From: Profundicola sp964553105
GTDB lineage: Bacteria > Bacteroidota > Bacteroidia > Flavobacteriales > Weeksellaceae
Direction of reading: 5' to 3'
DNA length: 33,466 nucleotides
Assembly: GCA_964553105.1 (NCBI GenBank)
Contig: CAZKJO010000029.1
Coordinates: 1 to 33,466, forward strand
Position 1 is the first letter of the stretch. Every line of letters starts with the position of its first letter. The notes under the pieces are model-generated. The model worked only from the letters and a program-made list of their open reading frames with translations. It searched no databases and had not been told where the DNA came from. This document shows, in pieces, positions 1 through 8,017 of this stretch. The position numbers and the translations under genes are program-made.

Positions 1-32
1 TGAACGAATCATTTAGGAGAAAGGATGGTGAA

Positions 33-275
33 TTATTGTTGGATGACAATCTTTTTGCTTTTTGTGTATTCCTTGTGACGAAAGGCCGAAATGGCAGGCT
101 TTAGCATATCACCAATTCCCACAATGTTTTTCGAATTAAATTTTAAACAATCGAATTCCTTTGATATTTCGTTTTGAGTAAGATGATTCTGAAGGAGTTC
201 AGCATTTGAGTGGAAAGAGAGAAGTTGGTTATAAGCAAAATTTAAAATATAAATATTACTTACAGAAGATTTAAC
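33..275 (-). pseudogene. Start-less open frame of 80 codons, function unknown
   Basis: On the minus strand the same frame that ends the oxidoreductase gene continues open for 80 codons after its TAA and ends at TAA 33-35. The translation looks protein-like, with an AYNQLLSFHSNAELL helix-like stretch and a charged end around GIGDMLKPAISAFRHKEYTK. There is no ATG, GTG or TTG before about codon 50, so it cannot be expressed as a normal full-length gene. It may be the 3' part of a decayed or frameshifted gene, a gene with a rare start such as ATT, or chance. I do not recognise the family. It lies directly downstream of the oxidoreductase on the same strand. Confidence 0.3.
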
Positions 276-935
276 TTAAATGATAATGTGCTCGGATTCA
301 GCACCCAACTCAATTAGATATTTAGAAATATCCTGAACAAAACTCGTTGGTCCTGCGATATAAAATAGCTGATCAAAGCTTCCAATCGTGTCAACGAGGT
401 ATTTCTTATCCATTCTAGCTTCACCAAAACCAATAACCTTGTATTTGGTAAACACTGGGACAAAGTTATTACCAAACATTTCTTTAAACTCAGCTCCTAA
501 GATTACGTCTTGTGGAGTTTGTACAGAATAAAGTAAACCAACATTTCGCATATTTTTAGACGCGTTCAAAGCACGAATGATAGAGATAAAGCCAGTTATA
601 CCAGAACCTGCGGCTATAAAAATTCCTGGTCCTCTAAATTTGATTCCGCTTACCTCACCATGAACCAAAAATTTATCTCCTGCATTCAAACTGGTCACCT
701 TCTTGGTAAAAGTTCCGTCTGGATAAGATTTAATAATAAATTCTAAATAATCAACATTATTTAAGGAGGTAATAGAGTAGGGACGAACGATGTCTCTGTA
801 TTCTGGCAAGTCAATAGAAAGTAACAACGCTTGCCCAGGCTGAAATACAAAACCCTTCGGTTTAGAGGTCAAAAATCTTTTTGTATCGGGTGTAATAAAT
901 TCTGAAGCTAATATGGTAAGTTCTGTTGGAAACAT
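276..935 (-). CDS. FAD-binding oxidoreductase, flavodoxin/ferredoxin-NADP reductase-like
   Basis: This 219-residue protein has the ferredoxin-NADP reductase fold: an N-terminal FAD beta-barrel followed by a nucleotide-binding domain. The flavin motif RPYS is at residues 51-54. A glycine-rich nucleotide loop starts near residue 102 (GPGIFIAAGSG), and the C-terminal AGPTSF resembles the family's CGPP region. No iron-sulfur cysteines are seen, so it is a stand-alone reductase that would pass electrons between NAD(P)H and a flavodoxin, ferredoxin or similar partner; the partner cannot be told from the sequence. It is cytoplasmic, with no signal peptide. The length matches small single-chain members. 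It lies 107 bases downstream of an EamA transporter on the same strand. Confidence 0.8.
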   Translation of the reverse strand: MFPTELTILASEFITPDTKRFLTSKPKGFVFQPGQALLLSIDLPEYRDIVRPYSITSLNNVDYLEFIIKSYPDGTFTKKVTSLNAGDKFLVHGEVSGIKFRGPGIFIAAGSGITGFISIIRALNASKNMRNVGLLYSVQTPQDVILGAEFKEMFGNNFVPVFTKYKVIGFGEARMDKKYLVDTIGSFDQLFYIAGPTSFVQDISKYLIELGAESEHIII

Positions 936-1042
936 GCATTTTAAAATTAATGTATGAAGGTATTAAATATTTTGGAATTCACTAAAATCATCAACGTTAA
1001 TTTCTATTAGTACCTTATCTATCAATGCAATTCAATTATCAG

Positions 1043-1933
1043 TTAAATCTCTAATTTATCAAGATTTGGTTTTTCTCTGATTAAATAGATGCCAGCCAAT
1101 ATCAAGATGCCACCTACAATAAACCACACATTCAAACTTTCTCCAGCTAATACGCCCCACATTATAGCAACCAAAGGCATTAGATAAGTCACTGTGGAGG
1201 CAAATACAGCCGAAGTTTGTTGAATTAGTTTATAAAATAAAATCATAGCCATAGCCGTTCCAATAAACGCAAGCACACTTACATAACCTAATCCTTCCCA
1301 TTTTTCTCGACTACCGGTCCAGGACTCGAAAAACCCAGAGAAAAATAAAATGATAACCGAAGGGAAAAACCATATCGTAAACACAATTCCACCTAGATCC
1401 ATCGATTTGACATGATTGAGTTTTTCTTTTACAATCAATCCACTTAATGCATATGACATGGTAGCTAATACAATTAACATCGCATGCCAAAAACTAGATT
1501 CTTCTCCAGGGCCTCCCGCAAAAAACATTAGAATATTCGCACCAAAAAATCCAATAATAGCTCCTATGATTTGAACTTTAGAGCTTTTAGTTTTAAATAA
1601 TAAAAAGGCAAATAATAAAGTAAATATCGGAACCAATGAATTTAATATTCCTGCCAACGAGCTACTAACTCTAACCTCGGCCATAGGAAATAAATACATC
1701 GGTATAAAATTCCCAAAAAAACCTCCAATACCTGCCCACATAATTGTTTTCTTGTCTAATCTTCTCATTGCTGGAATTCCAAATAACATCAATACAGCTC
1801 CAGCCATTGTCACTCTCAATGCACCTACTTGGTAAGGTGTAAATACATCTACCGATTTTTTAATCAAAATAAAAGATGTACCCCAAACCAAGGCTAACAA
1901 AATGAGAATGAAGTATTTATTTTTTGAACTCAT
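1043..1933 (-). CDS. EamA/DMT-family drug/metabolite exporter
   Basis: A 296-residue, very hydrophobic protein with about ten predicted membrane helices arranged as two repeated EamA halves. Typical features are the N-terminal LVWGTSFILIKKSV segment and the second-half segment around TVTYLMPLVAIMWG, where family members are conserved. These inner-membrane carriers move metabolites or amino acids outward, but the substrate cannot be deduced. The start ATG at 1931-1933 gives the expected short cytoplasmic N terminus before helix 1. It is transcribed away from the nrnA operon, with a 157-base divergent intergenic region between them. Confidence 0.85.
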   Translation of the reverse strand: MSSKNKYFILILLALVWGTSFILIKKSVDVFTPYQVGALRVTMAGAVLMLFGIPAMRRLDKKTIMWAGIGGFFGNFIPMYLFPMAEVRVSSSLAGILNSLVPIFTLLFAFLLFKTKSSKVQIIGAIIGFFGANILMFFAGGPGEESSFWHAMLIVLATMSYALSGLIVKEKLNHVKSMDLGGIVFTIWFFPSVIILFFSGFFESWTGSREKWEGLGYVSVLAFIGTAMAMILFYKLIQQTSAVFASTVTYLMPLVAIMWGVLAGESLNVWFIVGGILILAGIYLIREKPNLDKLEI

Positions 1934-2090
1934 GAATTAAATTGAAGGATAAAATTCTAACTATTTTCTGAATAAATATGAATACAAATGATAGAAAAAT
2001 TGAGCAAGCTTCTAAAATCCTGAATGCTTTAGTTTTAAAGCAAGTAAAATCAACTTAATTTGATTATTTTCGCAATACCTAAACTAGTTT

Positions 2091-3113
2091 ATGTTGAATC
2101 CAGATAAAATATTTGAACTTAAAAGAATCTTACAATCTCCTAAGAAAGTTGTGATTATTCCCCATAAAAACCCCGATGGCGATGCTATTGGCTCTACCTT
2201 GGGCTTATCTCAAATATTAAAGAAGTTAGGTCATGATGTTCAAATAATTTCACCGAATGATTTTCCTAAATTCTTAAAGTGGATGCCAGAGGCAAAGAAG
2301 ATTTTTAATGCTGACTTCAATCCAAAAGGAGCAGAAATCGGTATTGCTCAAGCCGATGTTTTATTCATGCTAGACTTCAATGAACCTTCTAGAGCCGATC
2401 AATTAGAAGATTTAATAAATAAATCTAAAGCGTACAAAGTTCTTATCGATCATCATCAATTTCCACAAGAATTTGATTTCACCTATTCTAATACTGAAAT
2501 GCCAGCAACCTGTGAGATGGTTTGGCATTTTGCAGAAGCTATGAATTGGACCGATTTGGTTGATGCTGATATTGCCACTTGTCTATACACCGGAATCATA
2601 ACCGATACTGGGAATTTTAAATTTGCTTCTGTTAAACCATCTACACTAGAAACCGCTGCTCATTTAATTAGGCATGGAGCAGAACCTTATAAAATTTTAG
2701 ATTATTTGGATACCTTTTCTGTATCTCGACTTAAATTATTGAGTAGATTCCTAGATAATATTCAAGTTTTTCCTGAATTCAGAACAGCATTATTTACAAT
2801 GAGTCGTGAGGAATTAGTAGAAAACGGCTACCAAAAAGGAGACACTGAAGGTTTTGTAAATTATGGTTTGGGATTAGAAAATATTGTTTTCTCTGTGTTT
2901 ATGGCAGATGATACACAAAAAGATATGGTTAAAATCTCTTTTAGATCAAAAGGCAATTTCGATTGTAGCGAAGTGGCTAGAGAACATTTTAATGGAGGAG
3001 GCCATGTAAATGCTTCGGGCGGAAGATCCGATAAAAGTATAGAAGATACCGTAAAAGAATTCGTAAATTTGTTGCCTAATTATGCAGAAAAACTTGAAAA
3101 TACTACTATTTAG
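2091..3113 (+). CDS. nrnA: DHH/DHHA1 phosphoesterase, NrnA-like oligoribonuclease / pAp phosphatase
   Basis: A 340-residue cytoplasmic protein of the NrnA branch of the DHH superfamily. The metal-binding HKNPDGDAIGS motif is at residues 25-35, the signature DHH at 120-122, and the C-terminal DHHA1 substrate loop GGGHVNASGG at 302-311. Members hydrolyse 3'-phosphoadenosine 5'-phosphate and nanoRNAs of two to five nucleotides with manganese. The length fits the family. It is the first gene of an operon: its last 32 bases overlap the start of gldI in another frame. A TATTTTCG box at 2065-2072 is a one-mismatch relative of the Bacteroidota -7 element and may be its promoter. The enzyme activity itself is inferred from the family. 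Confidence 0.9.
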   Translation: MLNPDKIFELKRILQSPKKVVIIPHKNPDGDAIGSTLGLSQILKKLGHDVQIISPNDFPKFLKWMPEAKKIFNADFNPKGAEIGIAQADVLFMLDFNEPSRADQLEDLINKSKAYKVLIDHHQFPQEFDFTYSNTEMPATCEMVWHFAEAMNWTDLVDADIATCLYTGIITDTGNFKFASVKPSTLETAAHLIRHGAEPYKILDYLDTFSVSRLKLLSRFLDNIQVFPEFRTALFTMSREELVENGYQKGDTEGFVNYGLGLENIVFSVFMADDTQKDMVKISFRSKGNFDCSEVAREHFNGGGHVNASGGRSDKSIEDTVKEFVNLLPNYAEKLENTTI

Positions 3114-3630
3114 TCTTGTCTTGGCTAGCAGCTTATTGGTGAGTTGCAAAAAAGCTCCTCCTCAATATCCTACCGTTTATTCTAATGACGGTTTCCTAGA
3201 ATACTCTAAGAAGTTTAATAAACAATTAAAGGACTTAGAAGACAAGGATATACAAATTTATATTCAAAAGCATGAAGAGGATTTCCTTCCTACAAATGCA
3301 GGCTTTTATATGACCAGAACCGAAATGGCAGATGTTAGACAGGTTAGGGATTTCGATACCATTAGATTTAACTATCAAATTAGTAATATGCAAGATAGTA
3401 TCATTTATTCTTATGATGATATTGGAAATCAGCTTATTGTAATGGGACAGACTTCTATGATTCCAGGGATAGAATATGGTTTAAAAAGAATGAGTGAAGG
3501 CGAATATGCCAAATTATTAGTTCCTTCTTCCTTGGCTTATGGCGTAGATGGAGATAGAAAAAACATTGGAACTGATGAGCCTCTAGTTATCGAGATAAAT
3601 TTAGAAGATATAGTCAATTATGAAAAGTAA
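3082..3630 (+). CDS. gldI: GldI-like FKBP-type peptidyl-prolyl isomerase lipoprotein
   Basis: A 182-residue lipoprotein with a signal peptide ending in LLVSC, giving lipidated Cys22. An FKBP-type isomerase domain occupies roughly residues 90-182 (GMKRMSEGEYAKLLVPSS-like core with LAYGVDG). GldI of Flavobacterium johnsoniae is an FKBP-family lipoprotein needed for gliding, probably for folding of secreted parts of the gliding/type IX machinery; placement directly after a DHH phosphoesterase is the usual flavobacterial order. The start lies inside nrnA (32-base overlap) but is needed for the signal peptide. No other gld genes are in this window, so a motility role is inference and general periplasmic folding is the alternative. 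Confidence 0.85.
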   Translation: MQKNLKILLFSLVLASSLLVSCKKAPPQYPTVYSNDGFLEYSKKFNKQLKDLEDKDIQIYIQKHEEDFLPTNAGFYMTRTEMADVRQVRDFDTIRFNYQISNMQDSIIYSYDDIGNQLIVMGQTSMIPGIEYGLKRMSEGEYAKLLVPSSLAYGVDGDRKNIGTDEPLVIEINLEDIVNYEK

Positions 3631-4699
3631 TTCAATCAAATTAATAATTCTTGTTATGCTATTCATAACAAGCTGTAGTACAATACCAAAATATATGAGT
3701 AAAGAAGAGTACAAAGCATTAGGTGACGGTTTATACGCACACATGCAAACCACCAAGGGTGACATGTTAATCAAATTACATGAGAAAGAAACTCCAATGA
3801 CTGTAGCCAACTTCGTAGGTTTAGCAGAAGGTAAAATTGACAATAAGGCTAAGAAATTAGGTGTTCCTTTTTATGATGGAATTATCTTTCACAGAGTTAT
3901 TAAAGATTTTATGATTCAAGGTGGAGACCCAACAGGAACAGGTATGGGAGATCCTGGATATAAATTCGAAGATGAATTTGATGAAAATTTAAAACACGAT
4001 AAAAAAGGTATTTTATCAATGGCAAATTCAGGTCCTAATACCAATGGTTCTCAGTTTTTCATTACAGAAGTTCCTACGCCTTGGTTAGATGGTAAACATT
4101 CAGTTTTTGGTGAAGTAATTGACGGTTTAGAAGTTATAGATACCATTGCTAATGTAGCTAAAGGACCACAAGACAAGCCAAAGGTTGACATTGCAATTAA
4201 ACATGTAGATATCATCAGAAAAGGTGATGACTATAAAAACTATGATGCTTTAAAATCTTTTAAAGCAGCTAAAGCTAATCATAAAACTAAATTAGAAGAA
4301 GCTAAGAAAAGAGAGGCTGAAAAGCTGAAAGCTGAAACTGATAGAATACAAGAGTTAAGTAAAAATTCTGAAGTTGCTGATAGCGGATTAAAGTATAATA
4401 TCTTAGAAAAAGGTGATGGAGCAAAACCAGTGGCTGGAGATGATATCCAAGTACACTATACTTTGCGTTTAGCAAATGGTAAAGTTTTAGACTCCTCTTA
4501 TGACAGACAACAACCTTTAGATATTACAGTTGGTCAAACCCAATTAATTCAAGGTTGGATGCAAGCATTAACTATGTTTGAGAGAGGATCTAAGGTTTTC
4601 TTAACAATTCCTCCAACATTAGGATATGGTACACAAGGAGCGGGAGGAATTATTCCACCAAACGCTACTTTGTATTTTGATATGGAAGTTTTAAAGTAA
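3620..4699 (+). CDS. Dual-family peptidyl-prolyl isomerase lipoprotein: cyclophilin domain fused to FKBP domain
   Basis: A 359-residue chain starting with a lipoprotein signal (LLFITSC-like lipobox, Cys19). Residues about 35-200 are a bacterial cyclophilin (FHRVIKDFMIQGGDPTGTG and NTNGSQFFI are visible). A lysine/glutamate-rich helical linker spans about 205-250. Residues about 255-359 are an FKBP domain (VHYTLRLANGKVLDSS, then LTIPPTLGYG). Both isomerase classes in one protein are known as dual-family immunophilins. It should act in the periplasm as a membrane-anchored folding helper. Its ATG overlaps the end of gldI by 11 bases, so the two isomerases are translationally linked. An intrinsic terminator follows. 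Confidence 0.9.
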   Translation: MKSNSIKLIILVMLFITSCSTIPKYMSKEEYKALGDGLYAHMQTTKGDMLIKLHEKETPMTVANFVGLAEGKIDNKAKKLGVPFYDGIIFHRVIKDFMIQGGDPTGTGMGDPGYKFEDEFDENLKHDKKGILSMANSGPNTNGSQFFITEVPTPWLDGKHSVFGEVIDGLEVIDTIANVAKGPQDKPKVDIAIKHVDIIRKGDDYKNYDALKSFKAAKANHKTKLEEAKKREAEKLKAETDRIQELSKNSEVADSGLKYNILEKGDGAKPVAGDDIQVHYTLRLANGKVLDSSYDRQQPLDITVGQTQLIQGWMQALTMFERGSKVFLTIPPTLGYGTQGAGGIIPPNATLYFDMEVLK

Positions 4700-4719
4700 T
4701 ATTTTTAAAACATATAAAT

Positions 4720-4757
4720 AAAGTACGGGTCTTACTTAAGGTCTGTACTTTTTTATT
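4720..4757 (+). terminator. Intrinsic terminator after the nrnA-gldI-PPIase operon
   Basis: AAAGTAC at 4720-4726 pairs with GTACTTT at 4745-4751 around a loop that itself holds the small hairpin CTTA/TAAG, followed by a T-rich run. It closes the three-gene operon. Confidence 0.75.
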
Positions 4758-4801
4758 TTTAAGATTTTAAACTTGAATATTAAATCCGTATATTTCTATC
4801 C

Positions 4802-4809
4802 TATTTTTG
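4802..4809 (+). promoter_or_regulatory. -7 box upstream of the Nif3-like gene
   Basis: TATTTTTG matches the Bacteroidota -7 consensus TAnnTTTG exactly, 20 bases before the ATG at 4830. No good TTG lies at the usual -33 distance. The box sits between two copies of ACTTGAATATT (4771-4781 and 4811-4821). Confidence 0.55.
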
Positions 4810-4829
4810 AACTTGAATATTCGTAATTA

Positions 4830-5927
4830 ATGCAATTAAAACAAATCATAAACGCCTTAGAAAATTGGGCTCCCAAATCAGATGCAGAAGATTTTGACAA
4901 CGTAGGATTGCTGGTGGGAGATCCTTCTGCAGAAATTAATAAGGCATTGGTAACCTTAGATGTTACAGACGGTATAATACAAGAGGCTTTAGATAATGAA
5001 GCTGATCTTATTATTACATTTCATCCATTGATTTTTAAAGGTTTAAAGCGACTTTCGGGTAAATCTCGCGTAGAGCGCTTGGTAGTTAAGGCAATTCAAA
5101 ATAACATAGCAATTTATGCTATTCATACCAATTTAGATGCTCAGCTTGACGGTGTAAATGGACGAATTTGTCAGCAATTAGGGTTGAAAAATAATAAAAT
5201 TCTAATGCCCAAAAAAGATAATTTGAATAAGTTAGTTTTCTTTGTTCCTCACAAGGAGGCAGAGAAAGTAAAAGATGCAATTTTCGCCACCGGAGCAGGA
5301 ACAATAGGAAACTACGCAGAATGTAGTTTTAGCCTTAAAGGTGAAGGAACGTTTATGCCAGTGGGATCAGCCAATCCAACTTTAGGCGAAATTTACGTCA
5401 GACACACCGAACCAGAAACCAAAGTAGAAATCCTCATTCAAAATCACCAAGTGGGTGCTGCATTAAAAGCCATGCGAAATGCTCACCCCTATGAAGAGGT
5501 GGCTTATGATCTAATTGCTTTGAATAACGCTGACCAAACCAAAGGGATGGGGCAAATTGGTGAGTTCGAAACACCTATGGATGAGGAGAATTTCTTAAAA
5601 CATGTAAAGAAAAATCTTCCTACTGACTGTATTCGTCACTCTAGATTAAGTGGCAAAAAAATTAAAAAAGTTGCCGTTTTAGGAGGTTCAGGTGCATTTG
5701 GAATTGCCGCTGCCAAAGCCGCTGGTGCTGATGCATTTGTGACTGCTGATATGAAATATCATGATTTCTTTTTAGCTGATGAAGACATACTGTTATGTGA
5801 TATTGGACATTATGAATCAGAACAATTCACTAAAAATCATATAACAAGCTATATTACAGAAAAATTTCCTAATTTTGCAATCCTTATATCAGGTATAAAC
5901 ACGAATCCAATAAACTACTATATTTAA
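4830..5927 (+). CDS. Nif3-like dinuclear metal-centre protein (DUF34/YqfO type, with inserted PII-like domain)
   Basis: This 365-residue protein matches the long form of the Nif3/YqfO family. Metal-ligand motifs visible are FHPLIFK near residue 70, IHTNLDAQLDGVNG near 100, and GHYESEQF near 330, which together build the two-metal site. The middle, about residues 130-235, is the extra PII/CutA-like domain of the long form. Family members form hexameric toroids in the cytoplasm; a role in GTP cyclohydrolase-related or metal-linked chemistry has been proposed, but the reaction is not settled. It is followed after two bases by the coiled-coil/zinc-ribbon protein gene, a pairing common in Bacteroidota that suggests a shared function. 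Confidence 0.9.
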   Translation: MQLKQIINALENWAPKSDAEDFDNVGLLVGDPSAEINKALVTLDVTDGIIQEALDNEADLIITFHPLIFKGLKRLSGKSRVERLVVKAIQNNIAIYAIHTNLDAQLDGVNGRICQQLGLKNNKILMPKKDNLNKLVFFVPHKEAEKVKDAIFATGAGTIGNYAECSFSLKGEGTFMPVGSANPTLGEIYVRHTEPETKVEILIQNHQVGAALKAMRNAHPYEEVAYDLIALNNADQTKGMGQIGEFETPMDEENFLKHVKKNLPTDCIRHSRLSGKKIKKVAVLGGSGAFGIAAAKAAGADAFVTADMKYHDFFLADEDILLCDIGHYESEQFTKNHITSYITEKFPNFAILISGINTNPINYYI

Positions 5928-5929
5928 TT

Positions 5930-6709
5930 ATGGCTAAAACAAAAAAAAGTGACGTAACGGTTGAAGATAAATTACGCGCATTATATGATTTGCAATTAAT
6001 TGATTCTCGACTGGATGAAATTAGAAACACGCGCGGCGAGTTGCCTTTAGAAGTGCAGGATTTAGAAGATGACATAGCAGGTTACGAAAAGCGCCACGCA
6101 AAAATTACCGAAGAGGTAAAAGAATTGGATAAAGACATCAAGGCTCGCAAAGAATCTATCAAGCAGTCAGAAGCTTTAATTAAAAAATATACGGGTCAGC
6201 AAGATAACGTTAGAAATAACCGTGAGTTCGAAGCTTTAGCAAAAGAAATCGAGTATCAAGAGTTAGAAATTGAATTGAGTGAGAAAAGAATCAAAGAGTT
6301 CAAATTCAAAATCGAGGAGAAAAAAGAATTGATTGCAAAGGTTGACGAAAAATTAGCTAATTATAGAGAGCACCTTGATCACAAAAATTCCGAGCTAGAT
6401 AAAATCGTTAAAGAAACAGAAAAAGAAGAAAAAACTTTGTTGAAAAAAGCAGAGGAGTTTTCTCAAAACATCGAACCAAGATTGTTAAAAGCTTACACTA
6501 AAATTAGAGCAGCCGTTAAAAATGGTTTAGCTGTAGTTCCAGTAGAAAGAGGAGCTTCTGCAGGTTCTTATTTCACTATTCCACCACAACGCCAAATGGA
6601 GATTGCATTGCGCAAGAAAATCATAACAGATGAGCATAGTGGTAGAATTTTGGTTGATGCTGAACTAGCAGCTGAAGAAAGACAAAAAATGGAGGATATT
6701 ATTAAGTAA
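5930..6709 (+). CDS. Coiled-coil protein of the C4-type zinc-ribbon family (CT398-like) with a degenerate, cysteine-less ribbon
   Basis: A 259-residue protein. Residues about 15-190 form a long charged coiled coil rich in Lys and Glu, and the C terminus aligns with the RING_7/C4 zinc-ribbon domain around IPPQRQMEIALRKK and GRILVD. In the family I remember, this domain carries C-x2-C and C-x2-C knuckles. Here the matching positions are Ser210, Ser213, Asp234 and Ser237, so zinc is unlikely to be bound in the usual way, although the scaffold residues are kept. Cytoplasmic. It is cotranscribed with the Nif3-like gene (two-base gap), and a strong terminator follows. The family's role is poorly known; nucleic-acid or secretion-related binding has been suggested. 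Confidence 0.85.
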   Translation: MAKTKKSDVTVEDKLRALYDLQLIDSRLDEIRNTRGELPLEVQDLEDDIAGYEKRHAKITEEVKELDKDIKARKESIKQSEALIKKYTGQQDNVRNNREFEALAKEIEYQELEIELSEKRIKEFKFKIEEKKELIAKVDEKLANYREHLDHKNSELDKIVKETEKEEKTLLKKAEEFSQNIEPRLLKAYTKIRAAVKNGLAVVPVERGASAGSYFTIPPQRQMEIALRKKIITDEHSGRILVDAELAAEERQKMEDIIK

Positions 6710-6732
6710 TATCATTTGTTTTCAAAGTTTAG

Positions 6733-6762
6733 AATCGCTCTCATTGGGAGCGATTTTTTTTA
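6733..6762 (+). terminator. Intrinsic terminator after the Nif3 / zinc-ribbon pair
   Basis: AATCGCTCTC (6733-6742) pairs with GGGAGCGATT (6746-6755) over an ATT loop, with one G-T wobble, followed by eight or more T. This is the clearest rho-independent terminator on this side of the window. Confidence 0.9.
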
Positions 6763-6879
6763 TTTAAAATTTTCTCGCACAATCATGTTTATTTATAGTT
6801 TAAACTAGAGTTCGTAGGCCTGCGGGTTAATTTGAGTAGGATAAGACAAACAATGTTTAGAGATTAACTTGATTTTCCT

Positions 6880-6887
6880 TATTTTTG
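6880..6887 (+). promoter_or_regulatory. -7 box of ppk2
   Basis: TATTTTTG fits TAnnTTTG and lies 21 bases before the ATG. A weak -33 candidate, TTTAG at 6856-6860, is 19 bases upstream. Confidence 0.55.
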
Positions 6888-6908
6888 AGATAAACAGATT
6901 TAATACCT

Positions 6909-7730
6909 ATGGGAGAATTTAATTTAAAAGATCTAGAGTTAATTCATAGTGAAAAGGAGATAATGGAATTTTTGATTGATAATAAAGTGATCAAAGAGAA
7001 GAAATTCCTCAAACAACTTGCTTACGAGAAAAAATTGGCCGAGCTACAAGTTGAGTTGGTCCGTTTGCAAGCTGATATTATAGAAAGTGGTAAGCGACTT
7101 TTAATTATATTCGAAGGTAGAGACGCAGCTGGAAAAGGAGGGACGATTAAGAGATTCTTAATGAATATCAATCCCAAAAAAGCGAAGATTGTTGCCTTAC
7201 CTAAACCTACGGAGCAGGAGCAAAAAGAATGGTATTTTCAGAGGTATATAAAGCATATACCAAGAGAAGGAGAGATTGCTTTCTTTGATAGGAGTTGGTA
7301 TAATCGAGCGGTGGTTGAACCCGTTTTTGGATTTTGTACGGAGGAACAATATGATCTTTTTATGAAAGAGGTTAACCCGCTGGAACAGCGTTTAGTGAAT
7401 GATGGAATTATCTTATTTAAGTTTTTCTTAGATATCTCCAAAGAAGAACAAGAGGAGAGATTAGATAAAAGAAGAGAAAGTCCATTAAAGAGATGGAAAA
7501 TCGGTGGACTAGATGAACAAGCTCAGGAAAAATGGGATGATTATTCTAAATACATCGAAAAAATGATCAAGGAAACCTCTACGGAAGAACTTCCTTGGAT
7601 CGAAATTAAAACTGATAGCAAGAAAAAGGCAAGATTAGAAGCTATCAAATATGTTTTAGATAACGTTCCTGGTTTTGAACCAGAAATTAAAATTAAAACT
7701 AAAAAGAAAATTGTCACCAAACATTCCTAA
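6909..7730 (+). CDS. ppk2: Polyphosphate kinase 2 (PPK2 family)
   Basis: A 273-residue cytoplasmic kinase. The Walker A-type loop GRDAAGKGG is at residues 70-78 and the Walker B / lid region DRSWYNR at 127-133. The family motif SPLKRWKIGGLDEQAQEKWDDYS follows at about 196-218. The single-domain length fits PPK2 enzymes that phosphorylate nucleoside mono- or diphosphates from polyphosphate. Class assignment (NDP versus NMP preference) cannot be made safely by eye. It has its own promoter-like box and is followed after three bases by a DUF2007 gene. The Lys-rich C-terminal tail (KIKTKKKIVTK) may help to bind polyphosphate; that is inference. Confidence 0.9.
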   Translation: MGEFNLKDLELIHSEKEIMEFLIDNKVIKEKKFLKQLAYEKKLAELQVELVRLQADIIESGKRLLIIFEGRDAAGKGGTIKRFLMNINPKKAKIVALPKPTEQEQKEWYFQRYIKHIPREGEIAFFDRSWYNRAVVEPVFGFCTEEQYDLFMKEVNPLEQRLVNDGIILFKFFLDISKEEQEERLDKRRESPLKRWKIGGLDEQAQEKWDDYSKYIEKMIKETSTEELPWIEIKTDSKKKARLEAIKYVLDNVPGFEPEIKIKTKKKIVTKHS

Positions 7731-7733
7731 GCC

Positions 7734-7955
7734 ATGGCAAAGTTTACCATTTTACATACATTTTATAATCCAGTAGAAGCAGAAATATTTAAAGCTAAAT
7801 TAGAAAGCGATGGAATTAGAGCTTATGTTTTAGACCAAAATCAACTATATTCACAGATTCCATCAACCATAGGGGGCTATAGAATACAAGTAGAAACGGA
7901 ATATTTTTTAAAAGCCAAACAGATTTTAGATAAATATTTGGAGAATGAAGAATAA
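7734..7955 (+). CDS. DUF2007 family small protein (putative signal-transducing protein)
   Basis: A 73-residue protein with the DUF2007 pattern: an N-terminal beta strand (FTILHTFYNPVEAEIFKAKL), then GIRAYVLDQN, and a GGYRIQV strand before a final helix. The fold is ferredoxin-like and resembles small regulatory domains; no enzymatic residues are seen. It starts three bases after ppk2 ends and so is probably cotranscribed with it. The rplS promoter overlaps its last codons. The function is unknown. Confidence 0.8.
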   Translation: MAKFTILHTFYNPVEAEIFKAKLESDGIRAYVLDQNQLYSQIPSTIGGYRIQVETEYFLKAKQILDKYLENEE

Positions 7956-7967
7956 TTCGTAATTTTG
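7937..7967 (+). promoter_or_regulatory. Promoter of rplS
   Basis: TTTG at 7937-7940, a 19-base spacer, then TAATTTTG at 7960-7967. Both elements and the spacing fit the Bacteroidota consensus (TTTG, 17-23 bases, TAnnTTTG). It starts inside the DUF2007 gene and implies a leader of about 65 bases before rplS. Confidence 0.75.
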
Positions 7968-7975
7968 CCGTCCGA

Positions 7976-8017
7976 TTGAATAACCTCTGACGATCATCGT
8001 GTATGTTATTGAATTGA
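7976..8017 (+). ncRNA. Structured 5' leader of rplS, candidate L19 autoregulatory leader
   Basis: In the leader, AATAAC (7979-7984) pairs with GTTATT (8005-8010), enclosing a second stem ACGA/TCGT (7990-7993 and 7997-8000) with a TCA loop. From memory, ribosomal-protein leaders upstream of rplS have been described in Flavobacteria; I cannot verify that this one belongs to that family. The position between promoter and start codon and the nested stems support regulation by L19. Confidence 0.45.

Noticed and set aside
1978..2058. 26-codon ORF starting MNTNDRKIEQ between the EamA gene and nrnA
   Set aside because: Too short, no convincing promoter of its own and no recognisable family; it probably arises by chance in the divergent promoter region.
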